A stretch of DNA of 64,000 bases from Leptodactylus fallax (GCA_947044405.1 CAMRHE010000463.1:788501-852500); one strand, 5' to 3'. Positions 30,501 to 43,237 are shown, counted from the first letter of the stretch. Made by a program: numbers and translations. The notes: generated from the letters alone by a model not told the origin.

Positions 30501-33500
30501 GGTGTCAGATGGAGGGGTGTAATGTACAATGCCGGGTGTCAGATGGAGGGGAGTAATGTACAATGCCGGGTGTCAGATGGAGGGTGTAATGTACAATGCC
30601 GAGTGTCAGATGGAGGGGTGTAATGTACAATGCCGAGTGTCAGACGGAGCGGTGTAATGTACAATGCCGGGTGTCAGATGGAGGGGTGTAATGTACAATG
30701 CCGAGTGTCAGATGGAGGGGAGTAATGTACAATGCCGGGTGTCAGATGGAGGGGAGTAATGTACAATGCCGGGTGTCAGATGGAGGGGTGTAATGTACAA
30801 TGCCGGGTGTCAGATGGAGCGGAGTAATGTACAATGCCGAGTGTCAGATGGAGGGGTGTAATGTACAATGCCGAGTGTCAGATGGAGGGGTGTAATGTAC
30901 AATGCCGAGTGTCAGATGGAGGGGTGTAATGTACAATGCCGAGTGTCAGATGGAGGGGAGTAATGTACAATGCCGGGTGTCAGATGGAGGGGTGTAATGT
31001 ACAATGCCGGGTGTCAGATGGAGGGGTGTAATGTACAATGCCGGGTGTCAGATGGAGGGGAGTAATGTACAATGCCGGGTGTCAGATGGAGGGTGTAATG
31101 TACAATGCCGAGTGTCAGATGGAGGGGTGTAATGTACAATGCCGAGCGTCAGATGGAGAGGTGTAATGTACAATACCGAGTGTCAGATGGAGAGGTGTAA
31201 TGTACAATGCCGAGTGTCAGATGGAGGGGAGTAATGTACAATGCCGAGTGTCAGATGGAGGGGAGTAATGTACAATGCCGAGTGTCAGATGGAGGGGTGT
31301 AATGTACAATGCCGAGCGTCAGATGGAGAGGTGTAATGTACAATGCCGAGTGTCAGATGGAGGGGAGTAATGTACAATGCCGAGTGTCAGATGGAGGGGA
31401 GTAATGTACAATGCCGAGTGTCAGATGGAGGGGTGTAATGTACAATGCCGGGTGTCAGATGGAGCGGAGTAATGTACAATGCCGAGTGTCAGATGGAGGG
31501 GAGTAATGTACGATGCCGAGTTTCAGATGGAGGAGTGTAATGTACAGGGCCAAGTGTCAGATGGAGGAGTGTAATGTACAATGCCGAGTGTCAGATGGAG
31601 GGGTGTAATGTACAATGCCGAGTGTCAGATGGAGGGGTGTAATGTACAATGCCGAGTGTCAGATGGAGGGTGTAATGTACAATGCCGGGTGTCAGATGGA
31701 GCGGAGTAATGTACAATGCCGAGTGTCAGATGGAGGGGTGTAATGTACAGGGCCAAGTGTCAGATGGAGAGGTGTAATGTACAATGCCGGGTGTCAGATG
31801 GAGGGGTGTAATGTACAATGCCGAGTGTCAGATGGAGGGGTGTAATGTACAATGCCGAGTGTCAGATGGAGGGTGTAATGTACAATGCCGGGTGTCAGAT
31901 GGAGCGGAGTAATGTACAATGCCGAGTTTCAGATGGAGGGGTGTAATGTACAATGCCGGGTGTCAGATGGAGGGGTGTAATGTACAATGCCGGGTGTCAG
32001 ATGGAGGGGTGTAATGTACAATGCCGAGTGTCAGATGGAGGGGAGTAATGTACAATGCCAAGTATCAGATGGAGGGGAATAATGTACAATGCTGAGTGTC
32101 AGATGGAGGGGAGTAATGTACAATGCCGAGTGTCAGATGGAGGGGTGTAATGTACAATGCCGAGTGTCAGATGGAGGGGAGTAATGTACAATGCCGAGTG
32201 TCAGATGGAGGGGAGTAATGTACAATGCCGAGTGTCAGATGGAGGGGTGTAATGTACAATGCCGAGTGTCAGATGGAGGGGTGTAATGTACAATGCCGAG
32301 TGTCAGATGGAGAGGTGTAATGTACAATGCCAAGCGTCAGATGGAGGGGAGTAATGTACAATGCCGAGTGTCAGATGGAGGGGTGTAATGTACAATGCTG
32401 AGTGTCAGATGGAGGGGTGTAATGTACGATGCCGAGTGTCAGATGGAGGGGTGTAATGTACAATGCCGAGTGTCAGATGGAGGGGTGTAATGTACAATGC
32501 CGAGTGTCAGATGGAGGGGTGTAATGTACAATGCTGAGTGTCAGATGGAGGGGTGTAATGTACAATGCCGGGTGTCAGATGGAGGGAGTAATGTACGATG
32601 CCGAGTGTCAGATGGAGGGGAGTAATGTACGATGCCGAGTGTCAGATGGAGGGGTGTAATGTACAATGCCGGGTGTCAGATGGAGCGGAGTAATGTACAA
32701 TGCCGAGTGTCAGATGGAGGGGTGTAATGTACAATGCCGAGTGTCAGATGGAGGGGTGTAATGTACAATGCCGAGTGTCAGATGGAGGGGTGTAATGTAC
32801 AATGCCGAGTGTCAGATGGAGGGGAGTAATGTACAATGCCGGGTGTCAGATGGAGGGGAGTAATGTACAATGCCGGGTGTCAGATGGAGGGGTGTAATGT
32901 ACAATGCCGGGTGTCAGATGGAGCGGAGTAATGTACAATGCCGAGTGTCAGATGGAGGGGTGTAATGTACAATGCCGAGTGTCAGATGGAGGGGTGTAAT
33001 GTACAATGCCGAGTGTCAGATGGAGGGGTGTAATGTACAATGCCGAGTGTCAGATGGAGGGGAGTAATGTACAATGCCGGGTGTCAGATGGAGGGGTGTA
33101 ATGTACAATGCCGGGTGTCAGATGGAGGGGTGTAATGTACAATGCCGGGTGTCAGATGGAGGGGAGTAATGTACAATGCCGGGTGTCAGATGGAGGGTGT
33201 AATGTACAATGCCGAGTGTCAGATGGAGGGGTGTAATGTACAATGCCGAGTGTCAGACGGAGCGGTGTAATGTACAATGCCGGGTGTCAGATGGAGGGGT
33301 GTAATGTACAATGCCGAGTGTCAGATGGAGGGGAGTAATGTACAATGCCGGGTGTCAGATGGAGGGGAGTAATGTACAATGCCGGGTGTCAGATGGAGGG
33401 GTGTAATGTACAATGCCGGGTGTCAGATGGAGCGGAGTAATGTACAATGCCGAGTGTCAGATGGAGGGGTGTAATGTACAATGCCGAGTGTCAGATGGAG

Positions 33501-33816
33501 GGGTGTAATGTACAATGCCGAGTGTCAGATGGAGGGGTGTAATGTACAATGCCGAGTGTCAGATGGAGGGGAGTAATGTACAATGCCGGGTGTCAGATGG
33601 AGGGGTGTAATGTACAATGCCGGGTGTCAGATGGAGGGGTGTAATGTACAATGCCGGGTGTCAGATGGAGGGGAGTAATGTACAATGCCGGGTGTCAGAT
33701 GGAGGGTGTAATGTACAATGCCGAGTGTCAGATGGAGGGGTGTAATGTACAATGCCGAGTGTCAGACGGAGCGGTGTAATGTACAATGCCGGGTGTCAGA
33801 TGGAGGGGTGTAATGT
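27523..33816. repeat. Satellite-like array, 34-bp unit, about 185 copies
   Basis: Unit GTAATGTACAATGCCGAGTG plus TCAGATGGAGGGGT. Variants: GGGTGTC, GAGCGTC, GGAGCGGAG, ACGATGCC, ACAGGGCCAAG, and a 1-2 bp shorter unit. Starts right after the Tc1-like element. Contains a 2,613-bp tandem duplication (about 28480-31092 and 31093-33705). Confidence 0.97.
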
Positions 33817-34659
33817 AGAATAGTAAGTGCCATATTTGTGCCTTTTTAAAGGAGATAAGTTTTGTAAGTCCCAGTAAGGAGCCTGAACACGTCATCCCCG
33901 ACCATGTAATATCCTGCAGGACTTCTGTGTCCTGGAGTTTTATGCTCACAGATTGGTTTTTAGACCTTGTCATTGTGGGGGCTCCTCGGCCTCAGTGGGG
34001 GTGTCAGACAGTCTTATCCTCCCCTTGGATACATTGGGTACCATTTATGCAGCAGCTACGTTTCCTCTGACAATGAGAATAATCCTGTCTGATCAGGGCA
34101 GATCTGTACCGGCCCGCCAACTATTATGTATTGTTAATAGTACTGGTCTCCTCATATTCAGAAGGGGCCCCTAAGGCTCCTGGTCCCAACTGTACCCTAC
34201 AAGTTACATCCTTGCAGTTATTGATATGGGCGGAGGACATAATGATAAATCCCAGTGTGTACACTGACTTATACACAACTTTATTTACTGAGAACAGAAG
34301 AGTCGGGGCTTCATCCATGTGGCCCCCAGTGCTTCAGGAGCCGCCGACCTGATTATTTCTATTAATGCCACATTGGAGAAGTCAAGAAATGACTTTTTTT
34401 TTTTATTTGGTCTCTTTGGAAAGGTAAGGGCAGAAACCATCCCCAATACTTTCCGAAAATGTCAACATTCTTGTGACCGATCAAAGGAAGAGCTAAAAGA
34501 AAGAGATATTATAGGTCTGGAAGCCGCCAGCGTCATGGTTGGGAAGAGTCTGCCGAAAAAGAATTGTCTCCTATTCTGTCATTGTATGTCACAGATCGGA
34601 GCTGGCACCATCTAAAAACACAAGCAATGGCTGCCGCGGTCCGTGTCCGGCTGACAACA
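33817..34659. other. Unassigned sequence, no gene seen
   Basis: Non-tandem sequence between the 34-bp array and a Tc1-like relic. No frame with recognisable motifs; one poly-T run near 34394. Confidence 0.45.
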
Positions 34660-34840
34660 AATGATCCAATATGACACATCTGTGAGTGGTAAAAGTATGT
34701 GAACCCTCGGGTTAGAAGGTAATGTGAAGATTTAATGAGTGTCATCACCTTGACTGATATCAATCAGGTGTGAGGGGCGACGTGTTTTAGTCAAAGTCTG
34801 ATCTTCACAACACATTCTGCAAGCAGAACTCTTCTCTCTT

Positions 34841-34945
34841 CCTTTTTCCGATGGAAACCCTGTGGATCCCATTATAGTCTATGTGTCTCTGCGGGTAACC
34901 ACTTTTTAAGCAGATTTGGAAAGCGGAATGGTAGAGCGAACCTAG
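34841..34945. repeat. Short dispersed element fragment inside the Tc1-like relic
   Basis: CCGATGGAAACCCTGTGGAT, CCCATTATAGTCTATG and AAAGCGGAATGG resemble a frog short interspersed or inverted-repeat element. It replaces the N-terminal transposase codons expected here. Confidence 0.4.
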
Positions 34946-34964
34946 GGTAAGGTAAAGGCCTCTC

Positions 34965-35190
34965 TGACATGAGTCCACCATCAGGACGACACTAACCTAG
35001 AATGGTGTGTATGGCAGGATGGCAAGAAGAAAGTCTCTGCTCAACAAAAACAACTTGGTTGTTGGTCTGCAGTTTACTAAAGATCACCTGGACAAGCCAG
35101 AAGGCTATTGGAGCAATGCTCTGTGGTCAGATGAGACCGACATAGATGTGAAGCGTTATGTATCAAGAGAGGAAAACCTTCCACTCCAGT
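34965..35190 (+). pseudogene. Tc1-like transposase middle fragment
   Basis: Open reading from GAGTCCACCATCAGGACGAC through MARRKSLLNKNNL and LDKPEGYWSNALWSDET to VKRYVSREENLP. This is the linker and start of the catalytic domain (first catalytic aspartate in the SDET motif) of a Tc1 transposase. It runs directly into the first unit of the 48-bp array, in the same frame. Confidence 0.8.
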
Positions 35191-38100
35191 ATCTCTTACC
35201 ATCTGTGACCCCCGCTGCTGGTAGTATCAGGGTTTGGGCCTGTTTACCGTCTGTGACCCCCGCTGCTGGGAGTATCATGGTACAGGCCTGTTTACCATCT
35301 GTGACCCCCGCTGCTGGTAGTATCATGGTACTGTCCTGTTTACCGTCTGTGACCCCCGGTGCTGGTAGTATCAGGGTTTGGGCCTGTTTACCGTCTGTGA
35401 CCCCCGCTGCTGGGAGTATCATGGTACAGACCTGTTTACCATCTGTAACCCCCGCTGCTGGGAGTATCATGGTACGGCCTGTTTACCATCTGTGACCCCC
35501 GCTGCTGGTAGTATCAGGGTTTGGGCCTGTTTACCGTCTGTGACCCCCGCTGCTGGGAGTATCATGGTACAGGCCTGTTTACCATCTGTGACCCCCGCTG
35601 CTGGTAGTATCATGGTACTGTCCTGTTTACCGTCTGTGACCCCCGGTGCTGGTAGTATCAGGGTTTGGGCCTGTTTACCGTCTGTGACCCCCGCTGCTGG
35701 GAGTATCATGGTACAGACCTGTTTACCATCTGTAACCCCCGCTGCTGGGAGTATCATGGTACGGCCTGTTTACCATCTGTGACCCCCGCTGCTGGTAGTA
35801 TCAGGGTTTGGGCCTGTTTACCGTCTGTGACCCCCGCTGCTGGGAGTATCATGGTACAGGCCTGTTTACCATCTGTGACCCCCGCTGCTGGTAGTATCAT
35901 GGTACTGTCCTGTTTACCGTCTGTGACCCCCGGTGCTGGTAGTATCAGGGTTTGGGCCTGTTTACCGTCTGTGACCCCCGCTGCTGGGAGTATCATGGTA
36001 CAGACCTGTTTACCATCTGTAACCCCCGCTGCTGGGAGTATCATGGTACGGTCCTGTTTACCGTCTGTAACCCCCAGTGCTGGTAGTATCATGGTACGGC
36101 CTGTTTACCATCTGTGACCCCCGCTGCTGGTAGTATCATGGTACGGTCCTGTTTACCGTCTGTGACCCCCGCTGCTGGGAGTATCAGGGTTTGGGCCTGT
36201 TTACCGTCTGTAACCCCCGGTGCTGGTAGTATCATGGTACGGCCTGTTTACCGTCTGTGACCCCCGGTGCTGGTAGTATCATGGTACGGCCTGTTTACCG
36301 TCTGTGACCCCCGGTGCTGGTAGTATCATGGTACGGCCTGTTTACCGTCTGTGACCCCCGGTGCTGGTAGTATCATGGTACGGCCTGTTTACCGTCTGTG
36401 ACCCCCGCTGCTGGGAGTATTATGGTACAGGCCTGTTTACCGTCTGTGACCCCCGGTGCTGGTAGTATCATGGTACGGCCTGTTTACCGTCTGTGACCCC
36501 CGCTGCTGGGAGTATTATGGTACAGGCCTGTTTACCGTCTGTGACCCCCGGTGCTGGTAGTATCATGGTACGGCCTGTTTACCGTCTGTGACCCCCGCTG
36601 CTGGGAGTATTATGGTACAGGCCTGTTTACCGTCTGTGACCCCCGGTGCTGGTAGTATCATGGTACTGCCTGTTTACCGTCTGTGACCCCCGGTGCTGGT
36701 AGTATCATGGTACGGCCTGTTTACCGTCTGTGACCCCCGCTGCTGGGAGTATTATGGTACGGCCTGTTTACCGTCTGTGACCCCCGGTGCTGGTAGTATC
36801 ATGGTACGGCCTGTTTACCATCTGTGACCCCCGGTGCTGGTAGTATCATGGTACGGCCTGTTCACCGTCTGTGACCCCCGCTGCTGGGAGTATTATGGTA
36901 CGGCCTGTTTACCGTCTGTGACCCCCGGTGCTGGTAGTATCATGGTACGGCCTGTTTACCATCTGTGACCCCCGGTGCTGGTAGTATCATGGTACGGCCT
37001 GTTTACCATTTGTGACCCCCGGTGCTGGTAGTATTATGGTACAGGCCTGTTTACCATCTGTGACCCCCGGTGCTGGTAGTATCATGGTACAGGCCTGTTT
37101 ACCATCTGTGACCCCCGGTGCTGGGAGTATCATGGTACAGGCCTGTTTACCATCTGTGATCCCCGGTGCTGGTAGTATCATGGTACGGTCTGTTTACCGT
37201 CTGTGACCCCCGGTGCTGGTAGTATCATGGTACGGTCCTGTTTACCGTCTGTGACCCCCGGTGCTGGTAGTATCATGGTACGGACCTGTTTACCGTCTGT
37301 GACCCCCGCTGCTGGGAGTATTATGGTACGGCCTGTTTACCGTCTGTGACCCCCGGTGCTGGTAGTATCATGGTACGGACCTGTTTACCGTCTGTGACCC
37401 CCGGTGCTGGGAGTATCATGGTACGGACCTGTTTACCGTCTGTGACCCCCGGTGCTGGTAGTATCATGGTACGGACCTGTTTACCGTCTGTGACCCCCGG
37501 TGCTGGTAGTATCATGGTACGGACCTGTTTACCGTCTGTGACCCCCGGTGCTGGTAGTATCATGGTACGGCCTGTTTACCATCTGTGACCCCCGGTGCTG
37601 GGAGTATTATGGTACGGACCTGTTTACCGTCTGTGACCCCCGGTGCTGGTAGTATCATGGTACGGACCTGTTTACCATCTGTGACCCCCGGTGCTGGTAG
37701 TATCATGGTACGGACCTGTTTACCATCTGTGACCCCCGGTGCTGGTAGTATCATGGTACGGCCTGTTTACCGTCTGTGACCCCCGGTGCTGGTAGTATCA
37801 TGGTACAGGCCTGTTTACCATCTGTGACCCCCGGTGCTGGTAGTATCATGGTACGGTCCTGTTTACCATCTGTGACCCCCGGTGCTGGTAGTATCATGGT
37901 ACGGACCTGTTTACCGTCTGTGACCCCCGCTGCTGGGAGTATTATGGTACGGCCTGTTTACCGTCTGTGACCCCCGGTGCTGGGAGTATCATGGTACGGA
38001 CCTGTTTACCGTCTGTGACCCCCGGTGCTGGTAGTATCATGGTACGGACCTGTTTACCATCTGTGACCCCCGGTGCTGGTAGTATCATGGTACGGACCTG

Positions 38101-39062
38101 TTTACCATCTGTGACCCCCGGTGCTGGTAGTATCATGGTACGGCCTGTTTACCGTCTGTGACCCCCGGTGCTGGTAGTATCATGGTACGGTCCTGTTTAC
38201 CGTCTGTGACCCCCGGTGCTGGTAGTATCATGGTACGGACCTGTTTACCGTCTGTGACCCCCGGTGCTGGTAGTATCATGGTACAGACCTGTTTACCGTC
38301 TGTGACCCCCGGTGCTGGTAGTATCATGGTACGGACCTGTTTACCATCTGTGACCCCCGGTGCTGGTAGTATCATGGTACAGACCTGTTTACCGTCTGTG
38401 ACCCCCGCTGCTGGGAGTATCATGGTACGGACCTGTTTACCGTCTGTGACCCCCGCTACTGGGAGTATCATGGTACGGCCTGTTTACCGTCTGTGACCCC
38501 CGGTGCTGGTAGTATCATGGTACAGGCCTGTTTACCGTCTGTGACCCCCGGTGCTGGTAGTATCATGGTACGGACCTGTTTACCGTCTGTGACCCCCGGT
38601 GCTGGTAGTATCATGGTACGGACCTGTTTACCGTCTGTGACCCCCGGTGCTGGTAGTATCATGGTACGGACCTGTTTACCGTCTGTGACCCCCGGTGCTG
38701 GTAGTATCATGGTACGGACCTGTTTACCGTCTGTGACCCCCGGTGCTGGTAGTATCATGGTACGGACCTGTTTACCGTCTGTGACCCCCGCTACTGGGAG
38801 TATCATGGTACGGCCTGTTTACCGTCTGTGACCCCCGGTGCTGGTAGTATCATGGTACGGTCCTGTTTACCGTCTGTGACCCCCGGTGCTGGGAGTATCA
38901 TGGTACGGACCTGTTTACCGTCTGTGACCCCCGGTGCTGGTAGTATCATGGTACGGACCTGTTTACCGTCTGTGACCCCCGGTGCTGGTAGTATCATGGT
39001 ACGGTCCTGTTTACCGTCTGTGACCCCCGCTGCTGGGAGTATCAGGGTTTGGGCCTGTGTTG
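35191..39062. repeat. Minisatellite, 47/48-bp unit, about 80 copies, derived from transposase codons
   Basis: Unit ACCGTCTGTGACCCCCGGTG, CTGGTAGTATCATGGTACGG, ACCTGTTT. Single units with GGGTTTGGGCCTGTTT encode GSIRVWACL, which matches the GGSIMVWGCF region of Tc1 transposases. 48-bp units keep frame (16 codons); 47-bp units, with TACGGCC, break it, producing the short open frames. A 287-bp block is repeated three times at 35230-36090. Confidence 0.95.
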
Positions 39063-39370
39063 CAGGATCCTGGTCAGTGCCGCTCGCCATCTTAGATAGA
39101 ACAATACAGCAGAATGTCAGGACTATCTGTGAGCGGGAAGAAAACGTCGGCCAACAAGCCCTACGCACACAGGTCATTCCTCCAGAGTGTGGTTAGAGAA
39201 GTGTAAAGTCCTCACCTTAATGCAATAGAAATGTTTAGGCGGGGCCTGGAGCGAGCAGAAGATGGGAGCCCAGAGGTGGCGCTATAGAGAGGAGAGGCTC
39301 CCCCAATCCAGCGTGCAGGACTCACTAACAATGACTGGAAATGGTGGTGACACCAGATATACGCAGACAC
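39063..39370 (+). pseudogene. Tc1-like transposase C-terminal fragment
   Basis: Resumes after the array with a segment aligned by eye to the second half of the catalytic domain: GCCATCTTAGATAGAACAAT, then AATGTCAGGACTATC, then the region around the catalytic glutamate (ACCTTAATGCAATAGAAATG), then GAGCGAGCAG and GTGCAGGACT. Frame is lost at several points. Confidence 0.7.
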
Positions 39371-40630
39371 GAACAAGGAGGGCCCCGGCTCACTGGCAGG
39401 TTATATGGACACTCCTCATACACTATCTCAGCCAGTAGATAACTTAGGAAATGACCCAGATTATTCGTATACACCGTAGCGAGGCTGAGATGGCGTCTCA
39501 GTGCAGAGTCGGACGACCGCCATCTTTCTATCTTCTCAGTGACATTGCCCTGGCCGTCAGGGCTTTTATATAGAGCTATAGAACATTCTCAAGGGTTCAC
39601 AAACTTTCCTCCTGAAGGACTGTCCATCCTTTCTGCACAGCTACAAGACATCGTAGTAGACCATTTATGTAGGAATGGTGGAGCGTACGAGGGGCTTCTT
39701 CATCTGAAGACTCTCACTTCAAATGACTAAAACCTTCTTGGTGATTTCTCAGCGAGTGTTAAATTCTTAGTCCTGAGACACGGCCGGAAGATGGAAGACT
39801 CGATATGTCTCTGATGTTCTAAGTAGAGCGCCAACGTGTTCATGGCATGCTGGACTAGATGTGAAGCCATGGCTGCCAGGCTGGCACAGAGCAGGGGACG
39901 CAACGTCCGCACACACACAGTGCCCGCTGCTTATGGTGAGTTTATTAATCCCCTAAATTTATCCCTTTAGATATTCCATTTGTATTGTAGTCTATGGCAC
40001 AAGTGAGGGAAAGATCGCAGGCTCAAGCCAAAAAACATCTAGAAATTCAGATCGCCCTCCCTACATCACCTATACACAAACACTTTAGGCATCGCCAAAT
40101 CTGAAAGTGCCCGAACTAATAAAATATAAACATTTGTGTCCTGTGCGGTGAATGCTGTGGCATCAAAATATCATTAAAATGGCCAAATCCACCTTTTCTC
40201 ACAAAAATGGAATAAAAAGTGATGAAAACATCACTCAAAATAGTATCACTAAATACTGCCGAGTGCCCCCTAAGACCCCGCCACAGCAATGTCTGACTGC
40301 TGGAATGATAGGATCCAATATGTCATGAATATAATGCAAGCAGTGACCCACATAGACTCCATTATCGGCTGAACGTCCATCCGGGACAATGGGGCTCTGC
40401 GCTACTGAGCTACAGTGAGGCGACCACCCAAAATGGCATCAAATAGTGGTCTAGGGGGGCTGCCTTCTCAAAGAAGAAAATCTGTCACAGACGACGTGTT
40501 ACCCCATTGGTGGGCCCAGTGCAATGGTTTCATAAGTGCCCCCCCCCCGTCACCACCACATAGACATACCTGACCCACCCAAATTATAATGGCCCCCACA
40601 TAGTATAATTCCTTCTTACTGGCCCCATAC
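39371..40630. other. Unassigned sequence, no gene seen
   Basis: No recognisable coding motif. At about 39590 GGGTTCACAAACTTT resembles the end of a Tc1-like terminal repeat and could be the displaced right end of the relic. Confidence 0.4.
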
Positions 40631-40950
40631 AGCATACGTGGCCATTCCCCCGCACTTATAAATAATAGGTAACTGCCCCCTTATCAATAATAAATATATG
40701 GCGGTCATTATTTATAAGGGGGGGGGTAAGATTCCCTGCTTATAAATAGCGCCCCTTCTCAGTAATTGTCCCTCCTTATAAATAATAGTCCCCCCCATTC
40801 TAAATAATAGTACCCCTTTATTTATACAGTGGAACTATTATTTATAAGGAGGGGAACTATTATGAGGGGGGTACTTATTTTTAAGGAGGGCTTTTTTAGG
40901 GGGGGACTATTGTCTATAAGGAGCCTATTATTTATAACCTACATCCCAAC
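40631..40950. repeat. A/T-rich inverted repeats based on TTATAAATAATAG
   Basis: Many copies of TTATAAATAATA and its inverse TATTATTTATAA alternate with C-runs and G-runs, so the segment can fold back on itself. No coding content. Confidence 0.6.
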
Positions 40951-41149
40951 TTTCAGAAGATAGAAAGAGGGACATAGAATGTGCAATGCACTATGCAAAT
41001 TTAGCTCCACCCACTTCTACATTGACTCCGCCCATTCTCATCCATTTTTTTCTATGTACCCCCACACAGTATAATCCTACAGTCACCCTAACGTTATATG
41101 CCCCACATTATAATGTTCCCCTCCGATTGCTCCACAGTATGAAGAAACT

Positions 41150-41610
41150 AGTGGGGGACATTAAACTGGGGGCACATGGAGGGGGACATTAAACTGGGGA
41201 CACATGGAGGGGGACATTAAACTGGGGGCACATGGGGGGCATTAAACTGCGGGCACATGGAGGAGGACATTAAACTGGGGGCACATGGAGGGGGGCATTA
41301 AACTGGGGGCACATGGGGGGCATTAAACTGGGGGCACATGGAGGGGGACATTAAACTGGGGGCACATGGAGGGGGGCATTAAACTGGGGGTACATGGAGG
41401 AGGACATTAAACTGGGGGCACATGGAGGGGGACATTAAACTGGGGGCACATGGAGGGGGACATTAAACTGGGGACACATGGAGGGGGACATTAAACTGGG
41501 GGCACATGGAGGGGGGCATTAAACTGGGGGTACATGGAGGAGGACATTAAACTGGGGGCACATGGAGGGGGGCATTAAACTGGGGGCACATGGAGGGGGC
41601 ATGTCCCCCT
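41150..41610 (+). repeat. Minisatellite, about 30-bp unit, about 15 copies
   Basis: Unit GGGGACATTAAACTGGGGGC plus ACATGGAGGG, with GGCATT and GGACAC variants. It continues in inverted orientation at 41611-41706 and again at 46298-46335. Confidence 0.93.
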
Positions 41611-41706
41611 CCAGCTATCCCCATGGTTTAATGTCCTCTTCCAGTTGCCCCCAGTTTAATGCCCCCCTCCATCTGCCCCCCAGTTTAATGCTCCTCTTCA
41701 TCTCCC
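41611..41706 (-). repeat. Inverted continuation of the 30-bp minisatellite
   Basis: CCCCAGTTTAATGCCCCCCT and CATCTGCCCC are the reverse complement of the adjacent unit type, giving a head-to-head junction near 41605. Confidence 0.85.
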
Positions 41707-41847
41707 ATATTAGTACAACCTCTACATATCTATAAAAACTGCCCATAAAGCTCACTGGAAGGGCAAACGGCCAGAAATTAGATAACAGCAGCCTAGTAAT
41801 TCTAGTCAGCAACATGGCAGACCCCTCACACAGCACCGCAGAGCCCC

Positions 41848-41880
41848 GACCCGCGCTTTGTCTATGAAAGTCTTCATCAG
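41848..41880 (-). ncRNA. Hammerhead-ribozyme-like core, left terminal copy
   Basis: On the minus strand CTGATGA is followed by AGACTTTCATAGA, CAAAGCGCGG and GTC. Order and spacing fit the minimal hammerheads of Penelope-like terminal repeats. The GAAA box reads CAAA and stem II does not pair well, so this copy is probably inactive. Up to three C-G pairs flank the core as stem I. Confidence 0.45.
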
Positions 41881-41889
41881 GGGTCAATG

Positions 41890-43237
41890 ATAGGTAAATA
41901 CCAGAGGCTTATATAGGAGATCCTGATACTAATCAATTAAATTAACGTCTCCTACTGCAAAGGGAATGGACCACACGCTATGCAGGGAGACTCCAAGATG
42001 GCGCATGTAAGAGACCATCATGACCGGAGACGTCAAGAATTGAGCATGTGCAAAAACCCACCATATTAGTGAAGTCTAAAAGACTATAAAGTAATTGTCA
42101 AAGTAAAGACAAACCCAAAATGGTGCCCGTTTAATAACATCACAAGAGATCTTAGTAATGAGCATGCTCCAACCAGCGCCATCTTAGTGGAGTCCACCCA
42201 TCTAACAGCATGGCGCCCATTAGTAACATCACAATAATGAGTATATACCAGCCGGCACCATAATAGTGGAGTCCACCCATCTAACAGCATGGCGCCCATT
42301 AGTAACATCACAATAATGAGTATACACCAGCCGGCACCATAATAGTGAAGTCCACCCATCTAACAGCATGGCGCCCATTAGTAACATCACAATAATGAGT
42401 ATATACCAGCCGGCACCATAATAGTGGAGTCCACCCATCTAACAGCATGGCGCCCATTAGTAACATCACAATAATGAGTATACACCAGCCGGCACCATAA
42501 TAGTGGAGTCCACCCATCTAACAGCATGGCGCCCATTAGTAACATCACAATAATGAGTATATACCAGCCGGCACCATCTTAGTGAAGTCTACACACCTGA
42601 AAATACAACCATCAAGCTGGGAATAGACCAAAAATAGCCCTCATAAGTATATCCCAAGAACCTTGAATAATACACTTGTCAATGACAGGCGCCATGTTAG
42701 TGGAGTCTGTACATATAATATCAAAACCATCTAAATGATGCAGAAGAAAAAAAAGGGGAAAGTAAAAAGGGTGTGCAAAGTGCAAGTGAGCATGCAGGTA
42801 GAAAGCAAAGTACCACAGAAAAAGTGAAAAAATATATGACTAGTCTATTACACATGAATACAAAAATACATCGTAATAAATAGCACACCTAAGGGGGAGG
42901 AACCCCGTATATACTCCATATAATCACATATACATATAAAAGTCTATAAGTGACAAAGTGAAGAGGAAACAGCAATAATTCAGATAAACTGATACAATAT
43001 ATGCAGTGTAATAAGAATAAAATATATAAAAAAAACAATATATATGAAGGTCACAAGGTGTCCTCTGTATCTCTGATAGTCCTGGGTATCCACAAGAGAT
43101 GAGGTATCACAGATGTACAAGGGTATTATATATCCACACACCTCCATAGCACCGGCGAGCAGTCGAGGGGCCAATCACTAAATGAACAATTACAACAAAA
43201 CATAACAAAAAACCCACAAACAATAAAATATAAAGCC
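41890..43237. other. 3' non-coding part of the Penelope-like element
   Basis: Lies downstream of the element's ORF. Apart from the 79-bp array I see no coding motif; 42840-43040 is A/T-rich. Confidence 0.55.
42150..42590. repeat. Minisatellite, 79-bp unit, about 5 copies
   Basis: Unit includes CAGCATGGCGCCCATTAGTA, ACATCACAATAATGAGTATA and CCAGCCGGCACCATAATAGT. Open frames offset by 79 bp are repeat shadows. Confidence 0.93.

Larger units (their letters stand above)
34660..39370 (+). mobile_element. Second Tc1-like transposon relic, expanded by an internal minisatellite
   Basis: The left part (GATCCAATATGACACATCTG, then GGTAAAAGTATGTGAACCC, then CAAAGTCTGATCTTCACAAC) matches the 5' end of a fish/frog Tc1-like family known to me. 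Transposase pieces follow at 34965-35190 (MARRKSLLNK, QFTKDHLDKPEGYWSNALWS, DET). A 3.9-kb 48-bp array then interrupts the gene, and transposase sequence resumes at 39063 with the equivalent of the remaining catalytic core (AATGTCAGGACTATCTGTG; CACCTTAATGCAATAGAAATG, the DLNPIEM region), ending near GACACCAGATATAC at 39350-39363. No intact terminal repeat pair is visible. Confidence 0.8.

Noticed and set aside
27523..33816. Possible CRISPR-like array of regularly spaced repeats.
   Set aside because: Units are contiguous with no unique spacers, and the DNA is vertebrate. The same applies to all other arrays here.
35156..39196. Many 64-150 codon frames on both strands.
   Set aside because: Shadows of the 47/48-bp array. 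They end where 47-bp units shift the frame.
39539..39918. Short frames in unique sequence that could suggest a small gene.
   Set aside because: No domain, no consistent splice sites and no similarity I recognise; part may be the far end of the Tc1-like relic.
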